DNA of 64,000 nt from Hydractinia symbiolongicarpus (lineage: Eukaryota; Cnidaria; Hydrozoa; Anthoathecata; Hydractiniidae), in contig NC_079875.1 of assembly GCF_029227915.1 (NCBI RefSeq), positions 27,340,001-27,404,000 of the forward strand, in the 5' to 3' direction. The notes beneath the pieces were generated by a model. That model saw nothing but the letters and a program-made list of their open reading frames with translations, did no database searches and had not been told where the DNA came from. Below are positions 34,376 to 43,580 of this stretch, one piece after another. Both the position numbers and the translations under genes were made by a program. The number at the start of each line of letters is the position of its first letter. Position 1 is the first letter of the stretch.

Positions 34376-34990
34376 CACAAATTGATCTTACTTCAGTTAC
34401 TTGTTTTGCGTAGACATATTTTTGCGAAGAGTAGCGGAGCCTGTTTCCTCATTATATAAGCCAAATATAAGGGAAAGAAGTACGATGGAGAGTATATAGC
34501 ATTTCTATGCGATTTCGTCCCTATACATCCGAATTACAAAAATTCAAACAAAAAATCACAGTAATCCAGCAATTTAATGTGGTCATTCTTTAGTACAGTT
34601 TATAGTAAGCGAGACAACGTGTTTATCAAGGAGCAAAGCGATGGAGTGTTTGTTGTTTTTTAAAGATGGTGCCAAGCGGAAAATGGGGACGAACTGATAT
34701 TTTCAAGAAAGCGAAAGAGGGAAGTATGAATAGCTAGCTAGTATATCACTATTTTTTACATGTAATGAACCTCTTCTCACCCACACCTAACTAGCAAATA
34801 ACTACCAACATATGTGGCAAAATAAGCTGGTATAACACTACCAAATTGGCTAGCTAGCAGCATAAACTAGGTAGTTAACCAGCACAAAACTGTTTTTCTC
34901 ACTAGCTACTTATCTGACATAAAACTGGCTACTTGGCCGGCATAAAATTAGCTATGTAGCTAATTTTATGCCGGCGGTTAATGTAGCGGT
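34376..34990. repeat. Dispersed repeat, copy A left part
   Basis: Matches 40580-41300 in order: GAGTAGCGGAGCC, CTCATTA-TATAAGCCAAATATA, GTACGATGGAGAGTATATA, the TTAATGTGGTCATTCTT segment, AGTAAGCGAGACAA and TAGCTAGCTAGTATATCACT, followed by TAGCTGGCATAAAACT-type minisatellite units. Its right continuation lies beyond the LINE at 39376. Confidence 0.75.
34936..34975. repeat. Perfect 19-bp inverted repeat next to the LINE 5' end
   Basis: GCCGGCATAAAATTAGCTA (34936-34954), a 2-base centre, then its exact complement (34957-34975). The arms are the repeat's GGCATAAAATTAGCTA unit in opposite orientations, so one unit has been inverted. Confidence 0.9.
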
Positions 34991-35115
34991 TAATGAGAGA
35001 GTTGTCGAGAGCGGACGTGTTTTTAACTACTGCGGAAGAGGGAATTTAAATTTTGATATTTTATTTAAATTTTACTATTTTACTTAATACTTACTCAATA
35101 CTTATATTTACAAAT

Positions 35116-35918
35116 ATGGAATCTAATCAAGTGAACATAATTTCTGTGGAAATGGTGCGTGATATTTTTACAACAATGTTTCAAAAGCAACAGCAGGATA
35201 TTGTTCAGTTAATTAGCAGTAATCTGAAGATCACAAACGAACAGATTGGTGAATTAGACAAAAAACTGAAAGAAATTGCATCATCATATGAAGCTATCCA
35301 AGAAGAAAATAGGACATTAAAAAATAATCTTTTTGGAGCAATTGAAAAAATTAAAGCCTTAGAAAAGGACAAAAAAGATATAGAGGAAAGCTTGACAGTG
35401 ACACAAAGTTTGAATGAGGAAAGTTTTAAAAAAATGGAAGCTGGCTTACTTGAACAGACAACGAATCGTAAAGAACAATTGAGTATTTATGAGGAAAAAC
35501 TACGACACTTAGAGGATAGACAAAGAAGAAACAATTTACGTATTGATGGGTTGGGAGAAAGCGAGTCGGAGAGTTGGATACTGAAAAGAAAGTGGTCAAT
35601 TTCTTTGAACACAAATTAGGATTGTCGAATGTGCACGTAGAGAGAGCACACCGCACAGGAGAGGAAAGCAATGGGAAAAAGCGTACTATCGTACTTAAAC
35701 TGTTGGACTATAAGGATAAAGTTAATATTTTAAACAACTCGAAGAAACTAAAAGGCACCGGAATATATGTAAATGAGGATTACTCCACTTCGACGAATCA
35801 GATTAGGGCGAATCTCTTCAAGGAAATGAAGATTCATAGAGAAAATGGTAAATATGCTATCGTTCTTTATGATCGTCTTGTTGTTAGGGAGTTTAAGAAA
35901 CCGAAAAACATTGTTTAA
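35116..35918 (+). pseudogene. LINE ORF1, L1-ORF1p-like, one frameshift
   Basis: ATG at 35116 follows the AT-rich leader. Residues about 45-150 form a long heptad-like coiled coil (ELDKKLKEIASSYEAIQEEN and onward), ending in RQRRNNLRIDGLGESE, the typical entry into the RRM-like domain of L1-type ORF1 proteins. Around 35565-35575 the frame shifts; the second frame continues TEKKVVNFFEHKLGL, HVERAHRTGE and GIYVNEDYS to the stop at 35916-35918. ORF1p would trimerise and bind element RNA as a chaperone. A one-base indel is enough to explain the break. Pairing an L1-like ORF1 with a CR1/Jockey-like ORF2 is known in invertebrates. Confidence 0.75.
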
Positions 35919-35972
35919 CGCTTTCTTATTTACACGATTTATATTTTCTTTTTAATTATCTTTTCTACTACA

Positions 35973-38900
35973 ATGACGGAAACAAATTTTGAAAATTTGG
36001 AATTCCATCCATTCCAAACCAACGAAACCTTACTATTAAACGATGAAAATGACCCAAACTTAAATTTTTATAACTGTACATTGTCCAAGAACACTAATAC
36101 AAAATATTATTCTCCAAATTCAGACAATATTTTTGCACATGCAAGAAATTATTCCTTTTCTATACTACATCTCAACATTAGAAGCATGCAAAAGAATTTT
36201 GAGAGTTTTAAACAGTTTCTCCACACTCTGAATTTTCGTTTTAAAATAATTTGTCTCACTGAAACTTGGTGTCGTGATGAAGCCATAAAAAACAATTCAA
36301 ATTTTCAATTGTGTAATTACTCGGTGATTCATCAAATTAGAAACTCTAACAAGGCGGGTGGTGGCGTGTGTGTGTTTATTCATAATTCTCTATTGTATAA
36401 AAAAAGAACAGAGCTATGTGTGAATAATAACGATTGTGAGTCATTAAGTGTAGAAATACTGAACAAAACCACAACGAACATCATTGTGAGCGTAATATAC
36501 AGGCAACCTGCAGGATCAATTGATAATTTTAAAACGTTAATTGAACCTATTATATTGATCAATAAAAACACCAGCAAAGCAGTATACCTCGTGGGGGATC
36601 TTAACCTCAATACACTTGATTACGAAACAAACAAAAACATCCAGTGTTTCTTTAACTTTATATTTCAAAGTGGGTATATTCCTCTCATAAATAAACCAAC
36701 CCGGGTAACTAAACAAAACGCTACAGTAATTGATCACATCATAACAAATTCATTTTGCGACAAAGAACTACATTCGGGTATTATCAAAACAGACATCTCT
36801 GATCATTTTCCCATCTTTATCACGTCCAATACAAACTTTGATAAACAGTCAAACCATGTAAAAATAAAAAAGCGAAAAATAAATGAAAATACAATAACAT
36901 TATTTAAGTATTTATTGGCTAAGGTAAAATGGGACGACGTGGTAAAAGGGAAGGATGCAAATGACGCATATGATAGCTTTCTGAAAATTTTTTTGGAAGC
37001 TTATGATGCGGCATTTCCAGAAGAAATTAAGTTTATTAAGACCAAAACATTCTTTAATCCCTGGATGACTAGGGGTCTCCAAAAATCTTCCCGAAGAAAA
37101 CAAAAACTATATGAAAAGTATTTAAGAAAGAAAACCTACGGGAATGAAACACTGTACAAAAATTATAAAAACCTTTTTGAATTGATAAAAAAGCGTGCTA
37201 AGAATTTTTACTTCAATGAACAAATTAATAAATACAAACATAATGCAAGAAAAACATGGAATATCATCAAGGAAGTGATTGGTAAAATAAAAATTAGAAG
37301 TAATAATTTTCCTTCAAAACTTGTAAATGACGAAAATGAAATTGAAGAACCATCTTTGATAGCTGAAGAATTTAACAATTTTTTCACTAAAGTGGGGCCG
37401 ACCCTGGCGTCGAAAATAGGTCACAGTACAAAATCCTTTAAATCGTATTTGTCATATTATGATAATGAAATAGAGAAAAAAGAGCTAAGTGAGGAGGAAC
37501 TAGAAGCAGCATTTCATTCTTTGCAAATCAACAAAAGTCCTGGCTTTGATCAAATCAGCAGCAATGTCTTAAAGAACTGTTTCAATGAACTAAAATCTCC
37601 ACTACTGCATATATTTAATTCATCTCTAATTACAGGCATTGTTCCTAAAAAGTTAAAAATAGCTAGAGTTGCCCCAGTCTTTAAAGCAGGAGAGGTTTGT
37701 AAAGTATCTAACTACAGACCAATTTCAATACTCCCTTGCTTCTCGAAGATTTTAGAGAGAATCATGTACAACAGGGTTTATTCTTTCTTGAACAATAACG
37801 ATATTTTTTATAATAAGCAATTTGGATTTCAAGCAGGTCATTCAACTGATCACGCAATCATTCAGTTGAGTCAGGAAATATTTCAAGCCTTTGATGAGAA
37901 TAAATTTACAATTGGGGTCTTTATTGATCTCAGTAAGGCATTCGATACAGTCAACCATGAGATTCTATTAGAAAAACTAAAAAATTATGGCATAAGAAAT
38001 ACATATCTCACATGGTTCAATAACTACCTCTTCGAAAGAAAACAATATATTTCTTATGACGAAGGAAATACTAACTACAGGATTATAACATGTGGAGTAC
38101 CTCAAGGGTCAATTTTAGGGCCACTGTTGTTTCTTATTTATATCAATGATATATTTAGAGCATCTAGTGTCTTAAATTCAATTTTATTTGCTGATGATAC
38201 AAATTTATTCTTTACTCATAAAGATATAAACGTACTTTTTGAAACCACTAACCTAGAATTGGCTAAATTGGCTGAATGGTTTAAAGCGAATAAATTATCC
38301 CTTAACACTTCAAAAACTAGATATACCTTTTTTCACAAACTTAGTAAAAAAGATAAAATACCTCTTAGGTTACCTGGATTAGTTATTGATCATGTAAACA
38401 TAAGAAGAGAATATTCAATGAAATTTCTTGGAGTTCTCCTAGACGAAAATTTAACTTGGAGAGAACATATTAAATTAGTGGAAAACAAAGTTTCCAAAAG
38501 CTTAGGAATCTTATATAAAGCCAGTTTCGCTTTGAATAAGAACTGCTTAAGAAGCATATATTTTTCCTTTATACACTGCTATTTAAACTATGCAAACATT
38601 GCATGGGGTAGCACTAATATAACAAAATTAAAAAAACTGCACATTCAGCAAAAACATGCCAGTAGGATTATATTACGACAGAACAAATGTTCCCATTCTA
38701 GACCATTGCTAAAAGAACTGGGTATTCTTAATGTATGTCAGCTAAACATTTTTCAAGTCCTTATTTTTATGTATAAGATTAAAAATTTAATAGCACCAAA
38801 TATATTCATTACATTATTTAAGAAAGTTCAACATAAATATCCAACTAGATTTTCAGGTAATAATTTCTTTCGGCCAAAAATCATATCTAATGTAACAAAA

Positions 38901-39041
38901 TTTTCAATATCAAACCGAGGCCCAAAACTCTGGAGCATGCTTCTAAACGATGAGATAAAAAGCCTTCCATCTACAAAACAATTTAAAATTGCACTAAGAA
39001 ATCAGCTGTTACGAAGTAATAACGAACAAGTCTTCTTCTGA
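35973..39041 (+). CDS. LINE ORF2: AP endonuclease + reverse transcriptase, intact (1022 aa)
   Basis: The ATG at 35973 opens a frame of 1022 codons. Residues about 60-290 form the endonuclease: ILHLNIRSM, LTETWC, SVIYRQPAG, LVGDLNLNTLDYE and DISDHFPIF carry all expected metal-binding and catalytic positions. Residues about 500-790 are the reverse transcriptase: NKSPGFDQI, VSNYRPISILP, FGFQAGHSTDHAI, VFIDLSKAFDTVNH, CGVPQGSILGPLLF and FADDTNLF with the catalytic Asp pair. The rest is the usual C-terminal domain without a clear zinc knuckle. The enzyme nicks target DNA and primes cDNA on the nick. No stop or missing catalytic residue was seen, so it may be functional. Starts 54 bases after ORF1. 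Confidence 0.92.
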   Translation: MTETNFENLEFHPFQTNETLLLNDENDPNLNFYNCTLSKNTNTKYYSPNSDNIFAHARNYSFSILHLNIRSMQKNFESFKQFLHTLNFRFKIICLTETWCRDEAIKNNSNFQLCNYSVIHQIRNSNKAGGGVCVFIHNSLLYKKRTELCVNNNDCESLSVEILNKTTTNIIVSVIYRQPAGSIDNFKTLIEPIILINKNTSKAVYLVGDLNLNTLDYETNKNIQCFFNFIFQSGYIPLINKPTRVTKQNATVIDHIITNSFCDKELHSGIIKTDISDHFPIFITSNTNFDKQSNHVKIKKRKINENTITLFKYLLAKVKWDDVVKGKDANDAYDSFLKIFLEAYDAAFPEEIKFIKTKTFFNPWMTRGLQKSSRRKQKLYEKYLRKKTYGNETLYKNYKNLFELIKKRAKNFYFNEQINKYKHNARKTWNIIKEVIGKIKIRSNNFPSKLVNDENEIEEPSLIAEEFNNFFTKVGPTLASKIGHSTKSFKSYLSYYDNEIEKKELSEEELEAAFHSLQINKSPGFDQISSNVLKNCFNELKSPLLHIFNSSLITGIVPKKLKIARVAPVFKAGEVCKVSNYRPISILPCFSKILERIMYNRVYSFLNNNDIFYNKQFGFQAGHSTDHAIIQLSQEIFQAFDENKFTIGVFIDLSKAFDTVNHEILLEKLKNYGIRNTYLTWFNNYLFERKQYISYDEGNTNYRIITCGVPQGSILGPLLFLIYINDIFRASSVLNSILFADDTNLFFTHKDINVLFETTNLELAKLAEWFKANKLSLNTSKTRYTFFHKLSKKDKIPLRLPGLVIDHVNIRREYSMKFLGVLLDENLTWREHIKLVENKVSKSLGILYKASFALNKNCLRSIYFSFIHCYLNYANIAWGSTNITKLKKLHIQQKHASRIILRQNKCSHSRPLLKELGILNVCQLNIFQVLIFMYKIKNLIAPNIFITLFKKVQHKYPTRFSGNNFFRPKIISNVTKFSISNRGPKLWSMLLNDEIKSLPSTKQFKIALRNQLLRSNNEQVFF

Positions 39042-39375
39042 AACAACACTATGTGTGATAATTAAACGCTTTCTTTTATTTAACATAACATTTAATATTT
39101 TATTAAGTTTTTAATTATCAATTTTTATTTGACGCTCTTTTTAATGACGGCTATGTAAGGTGTGAGATGATAAGACTGCATAGTCTTCTACTTACTCCTG
39201 CCATTTTATTCTACGTACGTGATACAGTTATGTATATATATATGTATATATATATATCCTAATGTAGAAATTTATGCCTGTACTTATGTGTATGTAGAAC
39301 TTGTATCTGTAATTTTGAAATAGTTGTATGTAAATTTCTTTTGGCGAAAAAAAAAAAAAAAAAAAAAAAAAAAAG

Positions 39376-39798
39376 ATTTAAATGATCCTTAAGACATATT
39401 TTCTAGTCATACACATACTGCACAATGAGTTAATTATGCTCTGATTAGGAAAGTACAATCAAATATCTACAATTATCCACAAAATATGTTGGTTCTAACA
39501 ATTTTAGACAAAAAACTAAGAACCAAAAGTTTAGCCAAATCAGCAAAAGAACATTGGTATAGACATATATTCTTTTTAGCAGAAGAGCCTGGACTTTTTT
39601 TATAAATAAAAGAATAAATGCAACCTCCATGTGTTTTTTGCAACCTTGTCCATAGTATTTATTTTGAAAAATATAGTGAAAATGGAAGGTTATGTAGAGC
39701 TATCACTATTTTTCACTTTTAGGTCATTCACACCCCTAAAAAGCTCCCTAACTAAAGCATAAAACATAATTTAGTGGCTCAGATTTTCTAGCTAAATA
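39376..39798. repeat. Dispersed repeat, copy A right part
   Basis: Corresponds to 41370-41480 and 42655-42960 of copy B: TCTGATTAGGAA, AATCAGCAAAAG, TTCTTTTTAGCAGAAGAGCCT and TTCACACCCCTAAA followed by CTAACTAAAGCAT. It continues until the hAT-like MITE at 39799. Confidence 0.7.
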
Positions 39799-40285
39799 AA
39801 GAGGGTGCCGATAAGCCGCAAACGCCCGCATATATACGGGCGAGTTCGGGCGACTTTTCGAATTAAATTGACGGTTGTCGGCCGAAACCGCCCGCACTTT
39901 CCTGAACACGCCCGAACTCGCCCGGAACATTCCCGAAATGCAACACCTTGTAACATAAACATGGCGGACGACAGTTAAAAGAATGCGTTTGAAGAGAAAG
40001 GAGTTAATAAAGTTTATATATAAGTTATTTATCAAGTAAATATTATCACAAATCTTAAAAAACAGTTTTTTTAAGAACTTCGCTATCACATAGTTAGTTC
40101 ATTTTAATTTTTATACTTTTTTAAATAATTCTTCGAGAGTCATTTGTGGTGAATCTTTTTTTTTCGGGCATTGTTCGGGACTATGCGGGTTTTTTGGGCA
40201 AATACCTGAATTTTTTTCAAAACGCCGAACTCGCCCGAAAACGCCCGCACTTTTTACGGCGTATGCGGCTTATCGGCACCCTCGT
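39799..40285. mobile_element. hAT-like MITE with perfect 8-bp target duplication
   Basis: GCTAAATA at 39791-39798 is repeated at 40286-40293. Between them is a 487-bp element whose ends are inverted: AAGAGGGTGCCGATAAGCCG at the left and its near-exact complement at the right (about 23 of 25 positions). The interior is rich in CGCCCG/CGGGCG runs that can form internal hairpins. No transposase. An 8-bp duplication is typical of hAT elements. Confidence 0.88.
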
Positions 40286-41915
40286 GCTAAATATACCAAA
40301 CTAGGTGCCATATTTTTACGGATTCTAGTTCGTCAGATTATAAACAGAATGTAATATCATTGGCTCGTGAAATATTGTGCCCGGAACAAACTGTGGATTA
40401 GCTAATACAGACACTGGTAGCTAGTTTTTCCAAAAACAAACATTTTTCTGTTCATTTATAAGATATTTTCTGCCTGTGCATATGCATGCACATGTCCATT
40501 GGTGTGGATGCAAATCAAAATATTAAGTCGTGCTGCAACTCATCTAAATCCAGAAAAGCGCTTCTTGTACAATCATCTATATCACATTCATTTTTGCGTA
40601 GAGTAGCGGAGCCCATTTCCTCATTAAATAAGCCAAATATAAAAGAAAAAGGAAGTACGGTGGAGAGTATATAGGATTTCTATACGATTTCCGCGCCTCG
40701 TCCCCCTATACATAAAAAATATCCAAAATTCGGCCGTTTTTGAGTCAGTTTCCCAGCGATTTAATATGGTCATTCTTAATTACATTTTTTAGTAAGCGAG
40801 ACAATATGTTTTTAGCACGGCGATGGAGTTTTTGTTGTTTTTAACCAAGCGTAAATAGTGCTGTTTCCAATTGAGATTAAGTTTGCCTACAATTTTTAGC
40901 CACGTGATACACATATTAATTTCACTAATATCACATGACTTTTTCTCGGACACATAGCGCCTCAAACTCAAACTTTCGTTAATCTAAGCTATATCGCAAC
41001 TGACAAAAGGGCTTGTTCAAGAAAACGAAGAAAGGGTATGTTTTTAGCTAGCTAGTATATCACTATTCCTTTACATGTAATGAACTCTTTCTTATTCTCA
41101 CTCACACTTAAGGCTAGCTAGCATAAAACTACTGACTGAGCTGGCTGGCATAAAATAGAGCAATAGAACAAACATATAACATATACAGCTAGCATAAAAC
41201 TGGCTACAGAGCTAGCATAAATTTAACTACTTAGCTGGCATAAAATTAGCTAATTAGGCTAGCATAAAATTATCTACATAGCTAGCATAGAAAAATTCTT
41301 TTGGACAGATTTTCAATGAGATAGGCCACCTAGCTTATACTTATGACACAGTATATAAGTGATATAATTCTACTCTGATTAGGAATGTCCCATTACATAG
41401 CTTGTTCTAGCGACAATCCACAATCGTCCAATTATAGACCAAAGTTCAAGGGCAAAAAATGTTTAGCGAAATCAGCAAAAGTACATACCTATATATAATT
41501 CTATAGATACTTCCCTTCCCACTTACGAGGTCAAGTTGGGAACTTTATAACATTGAATGTTATAGAGGGGGTGAGAGCCATATTTTTGTGAATGATTGTA
41601 GCTATAATGTAGGAACATCACAAAAGAAGCGGTGTAGTAGACATTGCCACGTTATAGATCAGGAAATTAACTTTTTTAACCCTGCCGGTGAGCATACACC
41701 AGTGTGGATTAAGTGACAAATGGAAATTATTTCTATATTGACATCTATATTTTTTATTAAGCCATTTTAAATTCTGACAAGTGGTTCTTGTGCAATCGTC
41801 AACATGTATTGAAAATCTTTAAATATCTATATATATATCGCATTCATTTTTTGACAGAAATTATTCCTATATCAAATAACCTTTTTTTACATCAACGTCT
41901 ACATTTTCTGTTACA

Positions 41916-42354
41916 GGGAACGTTCACATATTACGTAATCAAGTAGGGGGGAGGGGGGTCAACTAAAATCAGCCAAAGTGGTTTAATAACATAAGCAAAT
42001 CAAAAAAAATTAAAAGCATATTTTATCAAGAGTGTGAAACATATCAATTATATCTAAAACGTTTGTACTGGCCTTATTCTATATCTTAAATGTAAAATAT
42101 AACAGTAAAATATAAAACTGTAAATATTTAAAACTTTTGTAGGGTCTGGTATAAATACTAGCATCTGTTTTAAGACAAACAGTATTTGTTTTCATTCATA
42201 AACTAATTCTTTACGGATTTTTTTTAGGGGGGGGTTAAGTAGATGATGACGCAATTTTGGGAGGGGGGTCACCAAATGATTACGACTGATTACATGGGGG
42301 TGGGAGGAGTAGAAAATAGGCAAAAAATTGATTACGTAATATGTGAACGCTCAC
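41916..42354. mobile_element. MITE with ACGTTCACATATTACGTAA inverted ends
   Basis: The left end ACGTTCACATATTACGTAA starts at 41920; its complement lies at 42331-42349, with matching continuing to TTGAT/ATCAA and with diverged outer bases. G-rich tracts follow the left end and precede the right end. 439 bp, non-coding. The class is not assigned: no unequivocal target duplication was seen. Confidence 0.75.
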
Positions 42355-42432
42355 TTAAAAAGGTTATTTAACTAGACGTTACTGTTAAGTTCTTGTTATG
42401 ATGTGCAACTGTAAAATTATGCACGCATTTAT

Positions 42433-42500
42433 CCCCTGTTGGTCTAATGGTTAAGACACTCTTGCAAATGAGAGATTTAGGTTCGAATCCTAAACAGGGC
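42433..42500 (+). tRNA. tRNA-like sequence, probably pseudogene
   Basis: A cloverleaf can be drawn: acceptor CCCTGT/ACAGGG (6 pairs), D-stem GTCT/AGAC around AATGGTTA, T-arm TTAGG-TTCGAAT-CCTAA. The anticodon arm is CTCTT/GAGAG with only a 6-base loop, and the variable region is 2 bases. At 68 bases it is short. Because the anticodon loop is abnormal I do not assign an amino acid. Confidence 0.5.
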
Positions 42501-43182
42501 TAGGAAAAAAACTTGCACCTATAGATATTGAGACAAGTGAATCTTTGGAAAATTTAAAATTACGTACAGCACACAAACCACGTGCTGGTGATTATTTCGG
42601 GTAGAAATAGTCATTATGACAAATTAGAGCATTTGTTAGTCTGTCCTAAAAAACTTATATTCTTTTTAGCAGAAGAGCCTGAACTTTATTATGAATAAAA
42701 TGATAAATTCAGCCTTTATAATGTTTTTTTACAACTTTGTCCCTAGTATTTCTTTGCTTTTGTCATGAAAATTATGGTGAAAACGAAAGGTTATGTAGAG
42801 CTAGTATATCACTATTTTTTTCACATGTAATGAACTCCTTCACCTTCAAAGAGATGATTCACACCCCTAAAGCTAGCTAACTAAAGCATGAAAGAATTTG
42901 TTAGTGACATGCCTAGATTTTCTAGCTAGCTACACAAACTAAACTGAATACATAGGTAGCTAAATTTTATAAAAATCACCAGCTTCAGCGTGCTAAGATT
43001 AAATTTTTAGAGACCTTGATATTTACATCAAATATACATCCTAACAAACAAGTTTTATTCTAAAAATAAAATGCCATAATATTTAATTAAGATATCATGT
43101 ATCCAATGTAATAAATTTTTAATAGAGGAAAAAAAACAAAAAAAAACAAAAAAACTAATACATAAGCGCAAATAATTTTTCC

Positions 43183-43281
43183 AAAACAAACATATTTTGA
43201 TTTAATTGGATAAAATGGATCACGTGAAGTTTTTGAAACACAAACATTTTTCGCTTTGATTGGACAAAATAGATCACGTGA
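43183..43281. promoter_or_regulatory. Duplicated ATTGG + CACGTG module upstream of the Helitron ORF
   Basis: Two related 44-bp blocks each contain ATTGG (inverted CCAAT; 43205-43209 and 43259-43263) followed at the same spacing by an E-box CACGTG (43221-43226 and 43275-43280). They lie about 300 bp before the 2A-OTU start codon. CCAAT and E-box are classic polymerase II elements; promoter function is inferred. Confidence 0.45.
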
Positions 43282-43328
43282 TTTGGCGACCGAAATATAC
43301 TTTTTCGGCGCCACTTTTTTTTCAAACC

Positions 43329-43347
43329 CTCTGGTAATTTACCAGAG
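43329..43347. repeat. Palindrome CTCTGGTAA-T-TTACCAGAG
   Basis: A 9-bp perfect inverted repeat with a single central base, between the promoter-like module and the Helitron ORF. Two copies of an ATTTAGGTGCAAA...CTAGGTGCATCGTT unit follow (about 43452 and 43516). Could be near the 5' terminus of the element. Confidence 0.6.
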
Positions 43348-43580
43348 CGCGTTGGTTTTGTTTGCTTGAACTTTTGGATACTTCACAGATTATTGGATAA
43401 GTATTATTTGATAATTTTTTCTGTGTCTTTTACTAGCAAACAAACAAACATTTAGGTGCAAAGTGCAACTAGGTGCATCGTTTACTAGATTATTATTTAC
43501 TGTTTAAATCTTATTTAGGTGCAAAAAACTGCAGCTAGGTGCATCGTTAATACTAATTTACTTGTAAAAAAAAAACAATC

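Larger units (their letters stand above)
34995..39374 (+). mobile_element. Full-length non-LTR retrotransposon (CR1/Jockey-group LINE)
   Basis: GC-richer 5' untranslated region from about 34995, ORF1 (35116-35918), an uninterrupted ORF2 (35973-39041), a 3' untranslated region and a 28-base poly(A) tract (39347-39374). It sits inside a copy of the dispersed repeat, which resumes at 39376. The only plausible target duplication is ATTTAAAT, too AT-rich to trust. An intact ORF2 and long poly(A) indicate recent insertion; ORF1 has a single frameshift. Confidence 0.85.
40560..42960. repeat. Dispersed repeat, copy B
   Basis: Second, more complete copy of the family at 34376-34990 plus 39376-39798. 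It includes the GAGTAGCGGAGCC block (about 40600), the TAGCTAGCTAGTATATCAC block (41046), a tract of GCTAGCATAAAA units (41110-41290), the TCTGATTAGGAA block (41378) and the TTTTTAGCAGAAGAGCC block (42663). A MITE (41916-42354) and a tRNA-like sequence (42433-42500) lie within it. No protein coding recognised. Confidence 0.7.

Noticed and set aside
39230-39260. TATATA tract as a promoter
   Set aside because: It sits in the LINE 3' untranslated region and is a simple AT/GT microsatellite.
43329-43347. Palindrome as the Helitron 3' terminal hairpin
   Set aside because: It lies upstream of the ORF and is not followed by CTRR.
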